A DNA stretch of 64,000 bases, from positions 1 through 64,000 of the forward strand of contig NZ_JBCAQT010000013.1 in NCBI RefSeq assembly GCF_038419845.1, given 5' to 3'. Numbering within the stretch: position 1 is the first letter of the stretch; every line of letters begins with the position of its first letter. Position numbers and translations under genes: made by a program. This document shows, in pieces, positions 42,810 through 51,607 of the stretch. Below the pieces are notes generated by a model, which worked only from the letters and a program-made list of their open reading frames with translations, searched no databases and was not told where the DNA came from. Source of the stretch: Marinimicrobium sp038419845 (lineage in GTDB: Bacteria; Pseudomonadota; Gammaproteobacteria; Pseudomonadales; Cellvibrionaceae).

Positions 42810-43000
42810 TGAAAGCTTCAGAACTCCGGGAAAAATCCGTTGAAGAGCTGAATGGCGAATTGCTCAATCAGTTGAAGGAGCAGTTCAAGCTGCGGATGCA
42901 GGCTGCTACTGGCCAGCTCGGTCAGACTCACCTGCTCAAGCAGACTCGCCGCGATGTAGCTCGAATTAAAACGGTGCTTAAACAGAAGGCAGGTAATTAA
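42809..43000 (+). CDS. rpmC: 50S ribosomal protein L29
   Basis: Small two-helix protein at the tunnel exit next to L23. 63 aa, the E. coli length, if started at ATG 42809. The GTG three bases earlier would add one residue only. MKASELREKSVEELN and TRRDVARIKTVL are typical. Confidence 0.97.
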   Translation: MKASELREKSVEELNGELLNQLKEQFKLRMQAATGQLGQTHLLKQTRRDVARIKTVLKQKAGN

Positions 43001-43002
43001 CG

Positions 43003-43269
43003 ATGACTCAGGCAGATAAACTGGCTCGTACGCTGACCGGAAAGGTTGTTAGCGACAAGATGGATAAGACCGTCACAGTGCTAATCGAGCGTCGCGTAAA
43101 GCACGAGCTCTACGGTAAGTACGTGAGCAAGTCATCAAAGCTGAAAGCACATGATGAGAACAATGACTGCAGAACTGGCGATGTGGTAACAATTGCCGAG
43201 TCTCGTCCTCTGTCAAAGACCAAATCATGGGCTTTAGTGAACATTGAAGAGCGCGCAACTGAGATCTAA
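43003..43269 (+). CDS. rpsQ: 30S ribosomal protein S17
   Basis: Early 16S rRNA-binding OB-fold protein. 88 aa. LTGKVVSDKMDKTVTVLIER and the conserved CRTGDVVTIAESRPLSKTKSW. Two bases after rpmC; last gene of the S10 operon. Confidence 0.98.
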   Translation: MTQADKLARTLTGKVVSDKMDKTVTVLIERRVKHELYGKYVSKSSKLKAHDENNDCRTGDVVTIAESRPLSKTKSWALVNIEERATEI

Positions 43270-43305
43270 GTATTTCAGGCGACTTAATAGTTTCGGAGAC
43301 GGACG

Positions 43306-43674
43306 ATGATTCAAACAGAAACCTACTTAGATGTGGCTGACAACAGCGGCGCTCGTCGGGTTCAGTGCATCAAGGTTCTTGGCGGTTCTCACCGGCGTTA
43401 TGCCGCGGTAGGGGACATCATCAAAATTACTGTGAAGGAAGCAATTCCTCGCGGTAAGGTGAAAAAAGGCCAGGTGATGAATGCGGTAGTTGTACGCACC
43501 AAAAAAGGCGTTCGCCGCCAGGATGGTTCGTTGATCAAGTTCGACGACAACGCTGCAGTGCTGCTGAACAACCAGAATGCTCCGGTCGGTACCCGTATTT
43601 TCGGGCCAGTGACCCGCGAGTTGCGTGGCGAGAAGTTCATGAAAATCATTTCTCTCGCGCCGGAAGTGCTTTAA
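43306..43674 (+). CDS. rplN: 50S ribosomal protein L14
   Basis: Forms an intersubunit bridge; first gene of the spc operon. 122 aa. MIQTETYLDVADNSGARRVQCIKVLGG is diagnostic. Only 36 bases follow rpsQ and no clear promoter or terminator lies between, so the S10 and spc genes are probably cotranscribed. Confidence 0.98.
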   Translation: MIQTETYLDVADNSGARRVQCIKVLGGSHRRYAAVGDIIKITVKEAIPRGKVKKGQVMNAVVVRTKKGVRRQDGSLIKFDDNAAVLLNNQNAPVGTRIFGPVTRELRGEKFMKIISLAPEVL

Positions 43675-43709
43675 GCACTGGTAATAGCAGAGAGCTGAGG
43701 GCATACAAA

Positions 43710-44027
43710 ATGCGAAAAATTAAACGTGATGACGAAGTGATTGTTATCGCCGGTCGTGACAAAGGTAAGCGTGGTAAAGTGACGCGCGTTATGGCTGATG
43801 GCCGCCTGATTGTCTCCGGCATCAACATGATCAAGAAGCACCAGAAACCGAATCCGCAAATGGGCGTACCCGGCGGAATCGTTGAGAAAGAAGCGGCGAT
43901 GCAGGCTTCCAATGTTGCCATTTACAACGCGGCAACACAGAAGGCTGATCGTGTGGGCTTCAAGATCCTTGAAAACGGCGACAAGGTTCGAGTTTTCAAA
44001 TCCAATGGCGAAGCCGTAGAGGCGTAA
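43710..44027 (+). CDS. rplX: 50S ribosomal protein L24
   Basis: Assembly initiator of the 50S subunit near the tunnel exit. 105 aa. KOW motif DEVIVIAGRDKGKRGKVTRV. ATG 43710, six bases before rplE. Confidence 0.98.
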   Translation: MRKIKRDDEVIVIAGRDKGKRGKVTRVMADGRLIVSGINMIKKHQKPNPQMGVPGGIVEKEAAMQASNVAIYNAATQKADRVGFKILENGDKVRVFKSNGEAVEA

Positions 44028-44033
44028 GTAGAC

Positions 44034-44573
44034 ATGGCTAGGCTAAAAGAACTGTACAGCAAAGAGCTCGCACCCAAGCTGAAAGAGGAGTTGGGGCTCG
44101 CAAATGTGATGGAAGTGCCACGCATTACCAAAATCACCCTGAATATGGGCGTCGGTGAGGCTGTGGGCGACAAGAAAGTGCTTGACAACGCGGTCAGCGA
44201 TCTTGAAAAGGTGGCTGGTCAGAAGGTCGTCATCACCAAGGCTCGCAAGTCGATTGCCGGGTTCAAAATCCGGGATGGTTGGCCGATCGGTTGTAAAGTA
44301 ACTCTGCGGCAAGATCGCATGTATGAGTTTCTTGATCGCCTGGTCAGCATCGCGATTCCCCGTATCCGGGACTTCCGTGGTGTAAGCCCGAAGCAATTTG
44401 ACGGCCAGGGTAACTTCTCCATGGGTGTGGGTGAGCAGATCATCTTCCCGGAGATCGATTATGACAAGGTTGACAAGTTGCGCGGTCTGGATATTTGCAT
44501 CACGACCACCGCACGCAACGACGCGGAAGGTCGCGCCTTGTTAAAAGCGTTTAACTTCCCGTTCAAAGGTTAA
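44034..44573 (+). CDS. rplE: 50S ribosomal protein L5
   Basis: Binds 5S rRNA in the central protuberance. 179 aa, same as E. coli. MEVPRITKITLNMGVGEA, and GVGEQIIFPEIDYDK near the C-terminus. In enterobacteria S8 represses spc translation at this start; I did not verify such a site. Confidence 0.98.
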   Translation: MARLKELYSKELAPKLKEELGLANVMEVPRITKITLNMGVGEAVGDKKVLDNAVSDLEKVAGQKVVITKARKSIAGFKIRDGWPIGCKVTLRQDRMYEFLDRLVSIAIPRIRDFRGVSPKQFDGQGNFSMGVGEQIIFPEIDYDKVDKLRGLDICITTTARNDAEGRALLKAFNFPFKG

Positions 44574-44583
44574 GGGTAGCGTC

Positions 44584-44889
44584 ATGGCTAAAAAATCAAT
44601 GGTTGCACGTGAAGCAAAGCGTGAGCGTACTGTCGCCAAATACGCCGCGAAGCGTGCGGAGCTGAAGGCAAAGATTGTAGATCCGGCCTCCTCGGAAGAG
44701 CAGGTGTGGGAAGCGCAAGTCAAGCTGCAGCAACTTCCGCGCGATGCCAGCCCCAGCCGCGTTCGTCGCCGCTGTCGGATTACTGGTCGGCCGCACGGTG
44801 TCTATCGCAAGTTTGGTCTTTGCCGGCATAAGCTGCGCGAAGCAGCCATGCGTGGTGATGTCCCCGGCTTGGTCAAGTCCAGCTGGTAA
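44584..44889 (+). CDS. rpsN: 30S ribosomal protein S14 (zinc-free form)
   Basis: Head protein of the 30S subunit. 101 aa, the long C-minus form without the paired CxxC zinc ligands. AKKSMVAREAKRERTVAKYA at the N-terminus and RCRITGRPHGVYRKFGLCRH at the C-terminal side. 31 bases before rpsH. Confidence 0.97.
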   Translation: MAKKSMVAREAKRERTVAKYAAKRAELKAKIVDPASSEEQVWEAQVKLQQLPRDASPSRVRRRCRITGRPHGVYRKFGLCRHKLREAAMRGDVPGLVKSSW

Positions 44890-44920
44890 GCCAAGGGCTT
44901 AATTTTAGGAGCAGAATCAG

Positions 44921-45313
44921 ATGAGCATGCAAGATCCGTTGGCCGATATGCTGACTCGCATTCGAAATGCCCAGCAGGTGGGTAAGCCGAATGTCACCAT
45001 GCCTTCCTCCAAACTGAAAGCCAGTGTGGCCGAAGTGCTGGTGAGTGAAGGTTACGTTGACAGTTTCTCGGTATCTGAGGGCGCCAAGCCCCAGTTGACC
45101 GTTGAGCTGAAGTATTTTGAGGGCAAACCTGTCATTGCCGAGCTGGCTCGTGTAAGCCGTCCAGGCCTGCGCAGCTATGCCGGTAAGACGGCGCTGCCGA
45201 GTGTACGCAGTGGCCTGGGTGTGGCCATTGTTTCTACCAGTAAAGGTGTAATGACAGATCGTGCCGCTCGCGCCGCTGGCGTTGGTGGTGAAGTCCTCTG
45301 CACAGTATTTTAA
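44921..45313 (+). CDS. rpsH: 30S ribosomal protein S8
   Basis: Central-domain 16S rRNA binder and regulator of spc genes in enterobacteria. 130 aa as in E. coli. MSMQDPLADMLTRIRNAQ; C-terminal STSKGVMTDRAARAAGVGGE. ATG 44921 with AGGAG. Confidence 0.98.
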   Translation: MSMQDPLADMLTRIRNAQQVGKPNVTMPSSKLKASVAEVLVSEGYVDSFSVSEGAKPQLTVELKYFEGKPVIAELARVSRPGLRSYAGKTALPSVRSGLGVAIVSTSKGVMTDRAARAAGVGGEVLCTVF

Positions 45314-45325
45314 CGGGAAGTCGTC

Positions 45326-45859
45326 ATGTCACGAGTTGCAAACAGTCCGGTTGAAGTACCGTCCGCTGTTAAGGTCACCCTTCAGGGTCAGAGCCTTAGC
45401 GTGAAAGGCGGAAAAGGTACGTTGGCTCTGGAAATTCACGACAAGGTTGAAGTGAAACAGGAAGAGAACCTGTTGAAGTTCACCGCGCGTGATGGGGCCA
45501 AGCAGTCCCGCGCTCTGGCCGGCACCATGCGTGCCCTGGTCGGAAGCATGGTGGCTGGCGTCGATAAGGGCTTCGAAGAGAAGCTGCAGTTGGTCGGCGT
45601 TGGTTATCGTGTGAAAGCAACGGGTAAAACTGTAAACCTGTCTCTGGGTTACTCTCAGCCAGTAGATTACACCTTACCGGAAGGTGTATCGGTTGAAACC
45701 CCGAGTCAGACGGAGATTGTACTTACGGGCGCTGATAAGCAGCAGCTCGGTCAGGTAGCATCGGAAATTCGCGCACTGCGCGAGCCGGAGCCCTACAAGG
45801 GTAAAGGCGTTCGTTATGCTTCTGAACAAGTACGTCGTAAAGAAGCCAAGAAGAAGTAG
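45326..45859 (+). CDS. rplF: 50S ribosomal protein L6
   Basis: Two-domain protein by the sarcin-ricin loop and factor-binding site. 177 aa. MSRVANSPVEVPSAVKV, and the C-terminal signature PEPYKGKGVRYASEQVRRKE. 12 bases after rpsH. Confidence 0.98.
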   Translation: MSRVANSPVEVPSAVKVTLQGQSLSVKGGKGTLALEIHDKVEVKQEENLLKFTARDGAKQSRALAGTMRALVGSMVAGVDKGFEEKLQLVGVGYRVKATGKTVNLSLGYSQPVDYTLPEGVSVETPSQTEIVLTGADKQQLGQVASEIRALREPEPYKGKGVRYASEQVRRKEAKKK

Positions 45860-45868
45860 GGCCAAGAT

Positions 45869-46219
45869 ATGAGCGATAAAAAGCAATCTCGTCTTCGCCG
45901 TGCGCGTCGTGCCCGTGCCAAGATTCGTGAATTGAACGTAAGCCGTCTGGCAGTGCACCGCACGCCGCGGCACATCTACGCGCAGGTTATTGCCGAAGAC
46001 GGTGGTCGGGTACTCGCGAGTGCCTCCACTCTGGACAAAGATCTGCGCCAGGGCAAGACGGGTAACAGCGATGCGGCGCAAGCTGTCGGTGCTCTGATTG
46101 CAGAGCGCGCCAAAGCTGCCGGCATTTCCCGGGTAGCGTTCGACCGCAGCGGTTTCAAGTATCACGGTCGGGTCAAGGCTCTGGCCGATGCCGCGCGTGA
46201 AGCTGGACTGGAATTCTAA
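45869..46219 (+). CDS. rplR: 50S ribosomal protein L18
   Basis: 5S rRNA-binding protein of the central protuberance. 116 aa. KQSRLRRARRARAKIRELNV and VAFDRSGFKYHGRVKALADAAREAGL. Nine bases after rplF, ten before rpsE. Confidence 0.98.
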   Translation: MSDKKQSRLRRARRARAKIRELNVSRLAVHRTPRHIYAQVIAEDGGRVLASASTLDKDLRQGKTGNSDAAQAVGALIAERAKAAGISRVAFDRSGFKYHGRVKALADAAREAGLEF

Positions 46220-46229
46220 GGGTTAAGAT

Positions 46230-46739
46230 ATGGCATACGCGAAGAAAGAAGAAGGCAACAACGAAGGCATGCAAGAGAAGCTTGTCCAAGTTAACCGGGT
46301 TGCCAAGACTGTTAAAGGTGGTCGTATCTTTGCCTTCACCGCGCTGACTGTGGTCGGCGATGGCAACGGTAAAGTCGGCTTTGGCCGGGGCAAGGCACGC
46401 GAAGTGCCGGTCGCCATCCAGAAGGCGATGGAAGCGGCCCGGCGTAATATGATTGACGTGGACTTAAATGGCGATACACTGCAGTACGCCACGAAGGGCC
46501 GTCACGGCGCTTCCAAGGTTTTCATGCAGCCCGCTTCTCAGGGTACTGGTGTGATTGCCGGTGGTGCGATGCGTTCAGTGCTGGAAATTGCCGGCGTTCA
46601 GAACGTACTGTCCAAGTGTTACGGCTCTACCAATCCGGTAAACGTCGTTCGTGCCACTTTTAACGCTCTCAAAGCAATGTCCTCTCCGGAGGCGGTTGCC
46701 GCGAAGCGCGGTAAAAGTGTTGAAGATATCCTGAATTGA
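46230..46739 (+). CDS. rpsE: 30S ribosomal protein S5
   Basis: Accuracy protein of the decoding region and mRNA entry. 169 aa. GNGKVGFGRGKAREVPVAIQ and the loop VNRVAKTVKGGRIFAF; no change is seen in the region where spectinomycin-resistance mutations cluster. 37 bases before rpmD. Confidence 0.98.
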   Translation: MAYAKKEEGNNEGMQEKLVQVNRVAKTVKGGRIFAFTALTVVGDGNGKVGFGRGKAREVPVAIQKAMEAARRNMIDVDLNGDTLQYATKGRHGASKVFMQPASQGTGVIAGGAMRSVLEIAGVQNVLSKCYGSTNPVNVVRATFNALKAMSSPEAVAAKRGKSVEDILN

Positions 46740-46776
46740 TTGGCTCACGCCAGTTGTTTGATTGCGGAATACGACC

Positions 46777-46962
46777 ATGGCTAAGAAAATGATTAAAGTG
46801 ACTCAGACCCGGAGCGCGGCCGGTCGCCTTAAAAAGCACCAGGCCAGTGTGGCTGGTTTGGGCTTGCGCCGTATCGGCCACACCGTCGAGGTAGAAGATA
46901 CTCCCTCCGTGCGTGGGATGATTAATTCTGTAAACTATCTGGTCAAGGTAGAGGGAGAATAA
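46777..46962 (+). CDS. rpmD: 50S ribosomal protein L30
   Basis: Small 50S protein of the ferredoxin-like fold. 61 aa from ATG 46777 (MAKKMIKVTQTRSAAGR); an earlier in-frame start adds five non-conserved residues. LGLRRIGHTVEVEDTPSVRGM is diagnostic. One base before rplO. Confidence 0.97.
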   Translation: MAKKMIKVTQTRSAAGRLKKHQASVAGLGLRRIGHTVEVEDTPSVRGMINSVNYLVKVEGE

Positions 46963-46963
46963 A

Positions 46964-47398
46964 ATGCGTCTTAATACGCTGAGCCCCGCCCCCGGTAGCA
47001 CCCACGACAAGAAGCGTGTGGGTCGTGGTATCGGTAGTGGCTTGGGCAAGACCGCCGGTCGCGGTCACAAAGGTTTGAAATCTCGCTCTGGTGGTACTGT
47101 GGCTCCCGGTTTTGAGGGCGGTCAGATGCCGCTGCAGAAGCGGCTGCCGAAGTACGGCTTTACCTCTCGTATCGGCCGGGTGACCGCCGAAGTTCGCTTG
47201 TCTGAGCTGAACAAAGTCGAAGGCGACACGGTTGACATCGAGACCCTGAAGCAGGCTGACGTGATCAGTGCGAGCATGAAGCGAGCCAAGATCTTCTTGT
47301 CAGGCGAACTGAACAAAGCGGTTACAGTAAGAGGTTTGGCTGTCACCAAGGGTGCCAAGGCTGCCATTGAAGCAGCCGGCGGGAAAGTCGAAGAGTAA
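46964..47398 (+). CDS. rplO: 50S ribosomal protein L15
   Basis: Late assembly protein of the 50S core. 144 aa, as in E. coli. MRLNTLSPAPGSTHDKKRVG, a Gly-rich basic extension and GFEGGQMPLQKRLPKYGF. 11 bases before secY. Confidence 0.98.
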   Translation: MRLNTLSPAPGSTHDKKRVGRGIGSGLGKTAGRGHKGLKSRSGGTVAPGFEGGQMPLQKRLPKYGFTSRIGRVTAEVRLSELNKVEGDTVDIETLKQADVISASMKRAKIFLSGELNKAVTVRGLAVTKGAKAAIEAAGGKVEE

Positions 47399-47409
47399 GG
47401 GGCGCCACA

Positions 47410-48747
47410 ATGGCAACTCCCGGTAATCAGCCGTTAGCAAATCAAAAAGGTTTAGGCGAGCTTTGGGCTCGCCTGCGTTTTTTGTTCCTGGCGATCATCG
47501 TCTACCGGATCGGGACACATATCCCGGTACCGGGGCTTGATCCAGAGCGAATCGCTAACCTGTTTAACCAGAATCAGGGCACTATCCTGGGCATGTTCAA
47601 CATGTTCTCCGGTGGCGCTCTGGAGCGTATGAGTATTCTGGCTCTGGGCATCATGCCGTACATTTCAGCCTCGATCATCATGCAGTTGATGACGGCGGTG
47701 ACGCCTTCTTTGGAGCAACTGAAGAAAGAGGGTGACGCGGGGCGTCGCAAGATCAATCAGTACACCCGTTACGGTACCGTGGTATTGGCAACCGTTCAGG
47801 CCATGGCGATGTCCGTGAGCTTTTCCGGGTTTGCCTACGGCGGCGAAGCGGATTTTGCGTTTCACTTCATCGCCGTCACATCTCTGGTCACCGGCGCGGT
47901 GTTCATGATGTGGTTGGGTGAACAGGTGACTGAGAAGGGGATCGGTAACGGTATTTCGATGCTGATCTTCGCCGGTATTGTCGCCGGGCTGCCCAGTGCC
48001 GTAGGGCAGGCGTTCGAGAGCTCGCGTCAGGGCGACCTGCATCTGCTGCTCTTGCTCGTGATCGCCGTGATTGCTCTGGCCGTGATCTGGGGTGTGGTTC
48101 GGGTCGAGCGTGGTCAACGCCGTATTACCGTCAACTATGCCAAGCGCCAACAGGGGCGTAATGCCTATGCGGCGCAGACCAGTCATCTGCCGCTCAAGAT
48201 CAATATGGCGGGCGTGATTCCGGCCATTTTTGCAAGCAGTATCCTGCTGTTCCCGGCCTCTATTGCTCAGTGGTTCGGCGAAGGCGGTGACGGTTTCGCC
48301 AGCGACTTTCTCCAGGATCTCGCCCTGGCTATTGGTCCCGGGCAGCCGCTGAACATTCTGCTGTTTGCTGCGTTGATCTCGTTCTTCTGCTTCTTCTATA
48401 CGGCGTTGATGTTCAACCCGAAGGAAGTGGCGGATAACCTGAAGAAGTCCGGCGCCTACATCCCGGGGATTCGCCCGGGAGAGCAGTCGGCACGTTATAT
48501 TGACAGTGTTCTGACGCGTTTGACCGTCGTGGGTGCTGTCTATATGTCGGCGGTGTGTCTGATGCCCCAGTTTCTGGTGGTGGCCGCTAACGTCCCCTTC
48601 TATCTGGGGGGTACCTCGCTGCTGATCGTGGTGGTGGTGGTCATGGACTTTATGTCCCAGGTTCAGGCGCACCTGATGTCTCATCAGTACGAATCGCTGA
48701 TGAAGAAGTCAAACTTGAAGGGATATGGTAGCGGTAATACGCGCTAA
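47410..48747 (+). CDS. secY: Preprotein translocase channel SecY
   Basis: Protein-conducting channel of the inner membrane, partner of the SecE encoded at 21131. 445 aa with about ten membrane segments. YRIGTHIPVPGLDP, FNMFSGGALERMSILALGIMPY-type plug/TM2 region and the cytoplasmic tip loop PGIRPGEQSARYID are all present. Sits inside the spc operon as usual. Confidence 0.98.
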   Translation: MATPGNQPLANQKGLGELWARLRFLFLAIIVYRIGTHIPVPGLDPERIANLFNQNQGTILGMFNMFSGGALERMSILALGIMPYISASIIMQLMTAVTPSLEQLKKEGDAGRRKINQYTRYGTVVLATVQAMAMSVSFSGFAYGGEADFAFHFIAVTSLVTGAVFMMWLGEQVTEKGIGNGISMLIFAGIVAGLPSAVGQAFESSRQGDLHLLLLLVIAVIALAVIWGVVRVERGQRRITVNYAKRQQGRNAYAAQTSHLPLKINMAGVIPAIFASSILLFPASIAQWFGEGGDGFASDFLQDLALAIGPGQPLNILLFAALISFFCFFYTALMFNPKEVADNLKKSGAYIPGIRPGEQSARYIDSVLTRLTVVGAVYMSAVCLMPQFLVVAANVPFYLGGTSLLIVVVVVMDFMSQVQAHLMSHQYESLMKKSNLKGYGSGNTR

Positions 48748-48769
48748 TCCCCACTATTAGGGTAGGATC

Positions 48770-48886
48770 ATGAAAGTTCGTGCTTCTGTTAAAAAAATCT
48801 GTCGCAACTGCAAAATGGTAAAGCGCAACGGCGTTCTGCGGGTAATCTGCGAAGCTGAGCCTCGTCATAAGCAGCGGCAGGGTTAA
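48770..48886 (+). CDS. rpmJ: 50S ribosomal protein L36 (zinc form)
   Basis: Smallest 50S protein, 38 aa, start ATG 48770 with TAGGA before it. MKVRASVKKICRNCKMVKRN opens it. The zinc ligands C11, C14, C27 and H33 are all kept, so this is the zinc-binding C-plus paralog. It ends the spc operon, with a terminator directly behind. Confidence 0.95.
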   Translation: MKVRASVKKICRNCKMVKRNGVLRVICEAEPRHKQRQG

Positions 48887-48893
48887 GAAATTG

Positions 48894-48924
48894 GCCTTCC
48901 GGCCGGGTGGCTGGAAGGCTTTTT
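48894..48924 (+). terminator. Terminator of the spc operon
   Basis: GCCTTCC (48894-48900) and GGAAGGC (48913-48919) close a 12-nt loop and are followed by TTTTT. The alpha operon starts 149 bases later. Confidence 0.85.
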
Positions 48925-48959
48925 GGGGGCGTTGACTGTCGTCTGAGGAGAAATCTTCA

Positions 48960-49072
48960 GGCTAATATTGCATTTTGGTGATTTTATCGCTATCCTTGCG
49001 CGCCTTTTGGAGGTGTTGGATGGCGAATATTGCCGTCAGCGCTGCAATTTTTGTGTTACTGGAGTAATTTGA
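48960..49072 (+). promoter_or_regulatory. Leader of the alpha operon (possible S4-binding site)
   Basis: About 110 AT-rich bases stand before rpsM. In enterobacteria S4 represses the alpha operon through a pseudoknot over the rpsM start. The region just upstream (CAGCGCTGC and TGTTACTGGAGTAATTTGA) could fold similarly, but I could not confirm the pseudoknot by eye, nor a -35/-10 pair. Confidence 0.35.
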
Positions 49073-49429
49073 ATGGCCCGTATTGCTGGTGTAAACATAC
49101 CAGACCACAAGCACGCGGTTATCTCCCTGACTTACGTCTATGGAGTTGGCCGTACCACAGCACAGCAGATCTGCGCCGCCACTGGCATCGCAGAGAATGA
49201 AAAGATGGGTTCGCTCTCTGAAGAGCAGCTGGACGCCATCCGTGCCGAGTTGGGCAAGCACACCGTAGAAGGTGACTTGCGTCGCGTTGTGTCGATGAAT
49301 ATCAAGCGTTTGATGGACCTGGGTTGCTACCGTGGTCTGCGGCACCGTCGCAGCCTCCCGGTACATGGTCAGCGTACCAAGACCAACGCACGTACTCGTA
49401 AGGGCCCGCGCAAGCCGATTAAACGTTAA
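49073..49429 (+). CDS. rpsM: 30S ribosomal protein S13
   Basis: Head protein bridging to L5 and L31. 118 aa, the E. coli length. ARIAGVNIPDHKHAVISLTY, and the C-terminal HGQRTKTNARTRKGPRKPI. ATG 49073 with TGGAG. First gene of the alpha operon. Confidence 0.98.
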   Translation: MARIAGVNIPDHKHAVISLTYVYGVGRTTAQQICAATGIAENEKMGSLSEEQLDAIRAELGKHTVEGDLRRVVSMNIKRLMDLGCYRGLRHRRSLPVHGQRTKTNARTRKGPRKPIKR

Positions 49430-49481
49430 TCGGGCGCCAGTCATTCAAACTACGGTAACTACAGGTTAGGAAGAGATTGCT

Positions 49482-49877
49482 ATGGCGAAGCCAGGTAATA
49501 AAACCGCAACGAAAAAGAAGATCAAAAAGTCGGTGGTCGATGGGGTAGCCCATATCCACGCGTCTTTTAACAACACCATTGTCACCATTACCGACCGTCA
49601 GGGTAACACCCTGAGCTGGGCCACCTCCGGTGGGTCAGGTTTCCGCGGTTCGCGTAAGAGTACTCCTTTTGCCGCCCAGGTTGCGGCGGAGCGTGCCGGG
49701 GAAGCTGCGAAAGAATACGGTTTGAAGAACCTCGACGTGGAAGTGAAGGGTCCCGGACCCGGGCGCGAATCAGCAGTTCGCGCACTTAATAATGTTGGTT
49801 ACAAGATAACCAATATTGTCGACGTTACGCCGATTCCGCACAACGGCTGCCGTCCTCCCAAGAAACGTCGAGTGTAA
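49482..49877 (+). CDS. rpsK: 30S ribosomal protein S11
   Basis: Platform protein near the Shine-Dalgarno helix. 131 aa. GVAHIHASFNNTIVTITDRQ and DVTPIPHNGCRPPKKRRV at the C-terminus. 52 bases after rpsM. Confidence 0.98.
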   Translation: MAKPGNKTATKKKIKKSVVDGVAHIHASFNNTIVTITDRQGNTLSWATSGGSGFRGSRKSTPFAAQVAAERAGEAAKEYGLKNLDVEVKGPGPGRESAVRALNNVGYKITNIVDVTPIPHNGCRPPKKRRV

Positions 49878-49889
49878 GGGGAATAGATA

Positions 49890-50510
49890 ATGGCTCGTTA
49901 TATTGGACCAACATGTAAATTGTCCCGCCGCGAAGGTACCGATCTCTTCCTGAAGAGTGGTGCCCGCGCCCTGGATTCAAAATGTAAACTGGAATCTGTA
50001 CCCGGTCAGCATGGCGCCCGTCGTGGTCGTCTGTCGGATTACGGTGTGCAGTTGCGCGAAAAGCAGAAAGTTCGTCGCACTTACGGTGTGATGGAAAAGC
50101 AGTTCCGCAGCTACTACAAAGAAGCGGCTCGTCGTAAGGGCGCAACCGGTGAGAACCTGTTGAAGCTGCTGGAAGGCCGCCTGGACAATGTCGTCTACCG
50201 GATGGGCTTTGGCTCAACTCGCGCGGAATCGCGTCAGTTGGTGTCTCACAAGGCTGTCAGCGTTAACGGCAAGACCCTGAACATTCCCTCCTACCAGGTG
50301 AAGGAAGGTGATGTGGTCGCTATTCGCGAGAAGGCCCGTAATCAACTGCGCATTCAGAGCGCGTTGACTCTTGCCGGCCAGCGCAGCAACGTCGAGTGGA
50401 TCGATGTGAACGCGGACAAAAAGGAAGGTGTGTTTACCCGAGTTCCCGATCGCAGTGAGTTGCCCGCTGAAATCAACGAGAACCTTATTGTCGAGCTTTA
50501 CTCCAAGTAA
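49890..50510 (+). CDS. rpsD: 30S ribosomal protein S4
   Basis: Primary 16S rRNA binder and accuracy protein; alpha-operon repressor in enterobacteria. 206 aa, identical length to E. coli, without zinc ligands. RREGTDLFLKSGARALDSKC, S4 domain RLDNVVYRMGFGSTRAESRQ, C-terminus VELYSK. Confidence 0.98.
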   Translation: MARYIGPTCKLSRREGTDLFLKSGARALDSKCKLESVPGQHGARRGRLSDYGVQLREKQKVRRTYGVMEKQFRSYYKEAARRKGATGENLLKLLEGRLDNVVYRMGFGSTRAESRQLVSHKAVSVNGKTLNIPSYQVKEGDVVAIREKARNQLRIQSALTLAGQRSNVEWIDVNADKKEGVFTRVPDRSELPAEINENLIVELYSK

Positions 50511-50536
50511 GGGACTAACCGCTAACAGGTGTGGCT

Positions 50537-51526
50537 ATGCAGACTGCAGTAAACGAATTTTTGACACCGCGTCATATCGATGTGACCGAAAATAGCCCGT
50601 CCCACGCGCGCGTGGTACTGGAGCCGCTTGAGCGCGGTTTCGGTCACACTCTGGGCAATGCCCTGCGGCGTATTCTGCTCTCCTCCATGGCGGGCTGTGC
50701 CGTTACCGAGGTGGAAATCGACGGTGTATTGCACGAATACAGTGACATTGAGGGTGTGCGGGAAGACGTTATCGAAATCCTGCTCAACCTTAAAAATGTG
50801 GCTGTTGTCATGCACGGCAAAGACCGTGCGGTGCTGACACTGAAGAAGAAGGGCCCGGGTGTTGTTACCGCCGGTGATATCCAGGTCGATCACGATATCG
50901 AGATCAAAAATCCCGATTTGCTGATTGCCAATATCACGGGTAATGTCGAGCTCAACATGCGCCTGACCGTCGCGCGTGGCCGCGGGTACGAGCCGGCTGA
51001 TACACGCCGTCAGGACGACGATGAAAGCCGTGCCATCGGTCGCTTGCAATTGGATGCGACCTACAGCCCGGTCCGTCGTCTGTCCTACTCGGTCGAAGCG
51101 GCTCGAGTGGAGCAGCGTACTGACCTGGATAAGCTGGTTCTGGATCTGGAAACCAACGGTACCATTGATCCGGAAGAGGCTATCCGCCGCGCGGCTACCA
51201 TCTTGCAGCAGCAGCTGGCTGTCTTTGTTGACCTGGAAGCCGAGAAGCAGTCGACTCCAGAAGAGAAAGAAGAGGCGATCGATCCGGTTCTGTTGCGTCC
51301 TGTGGACGACCTGGAACTGACCGTTCGCTCGGCCAACTGTCTGAAGGCAGAGAACATCTACTACATCGGCGATCTGATTCAGCGCACAGAAGTTGAGCTG
51401 CTCAAGACTCCGAATCTGGGTAAGAAGTCTCTGACCGAGATTAAAGATGTGCTCGCCTCTCGTGGGTTGTCTCTTGGTATGCGTTTGGAAAATTGGCCAC
51501 CGGCCAGTTTGAAAAACGAAGACTGA
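50537..51526 (+). CDS. rpoA: RNA polymerase alpha subunit
   Basis: Assembles beta/beta' and contacts UP elements and activators through its C-terminal domain. 329 aa, as in E. coli, if started at ATG 50537 (MQTAVNEFLTPRHIDV). The GTG six bases before is less likely. EPLERGFGHTLGNALRRILL in the N-terminal domain; alphaCTD with RTEVELLKTPNLGKKSLTEI and GLSLGMRLENWPP. Confidence 0.98.
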   Translation: MQTAVNEFLTPRHIDVTENSPSHARVVLEPLERGFGHTLGNALRRILLSSMAGCAVTEVEIDGVLHEYSDIEGVREDVIEILLNLKNVAVVMHGKDRAVLTLKKKGPGVVTAGDIQVDHDIEIKNPDLLIANITGNVELNMRLTVARGRGYEPADTRRQDDDESRAIGRLQLDATYSPVRRLSYSVEAARVEQRTDLDKLVLDLETNGTIDPEEAIRRAATILQQQLAVFVDLEAEKQSTPEEKEEAIDPVLLRPVDDLELTVRSANCLKAENIYYIGDLIQRTEVELLKTPNLGKKSLTEIKDVLASRGLSLGMRLENWPPASLKNED

Positions 51527-51607
51527 TCATAAATTGTTTCGTCGCCGGCAATTGCCGGCGGTCAACGAGATCGCTGTGAAGCGATCGTTAGTGAAGGGTT
51601 TAGCGTC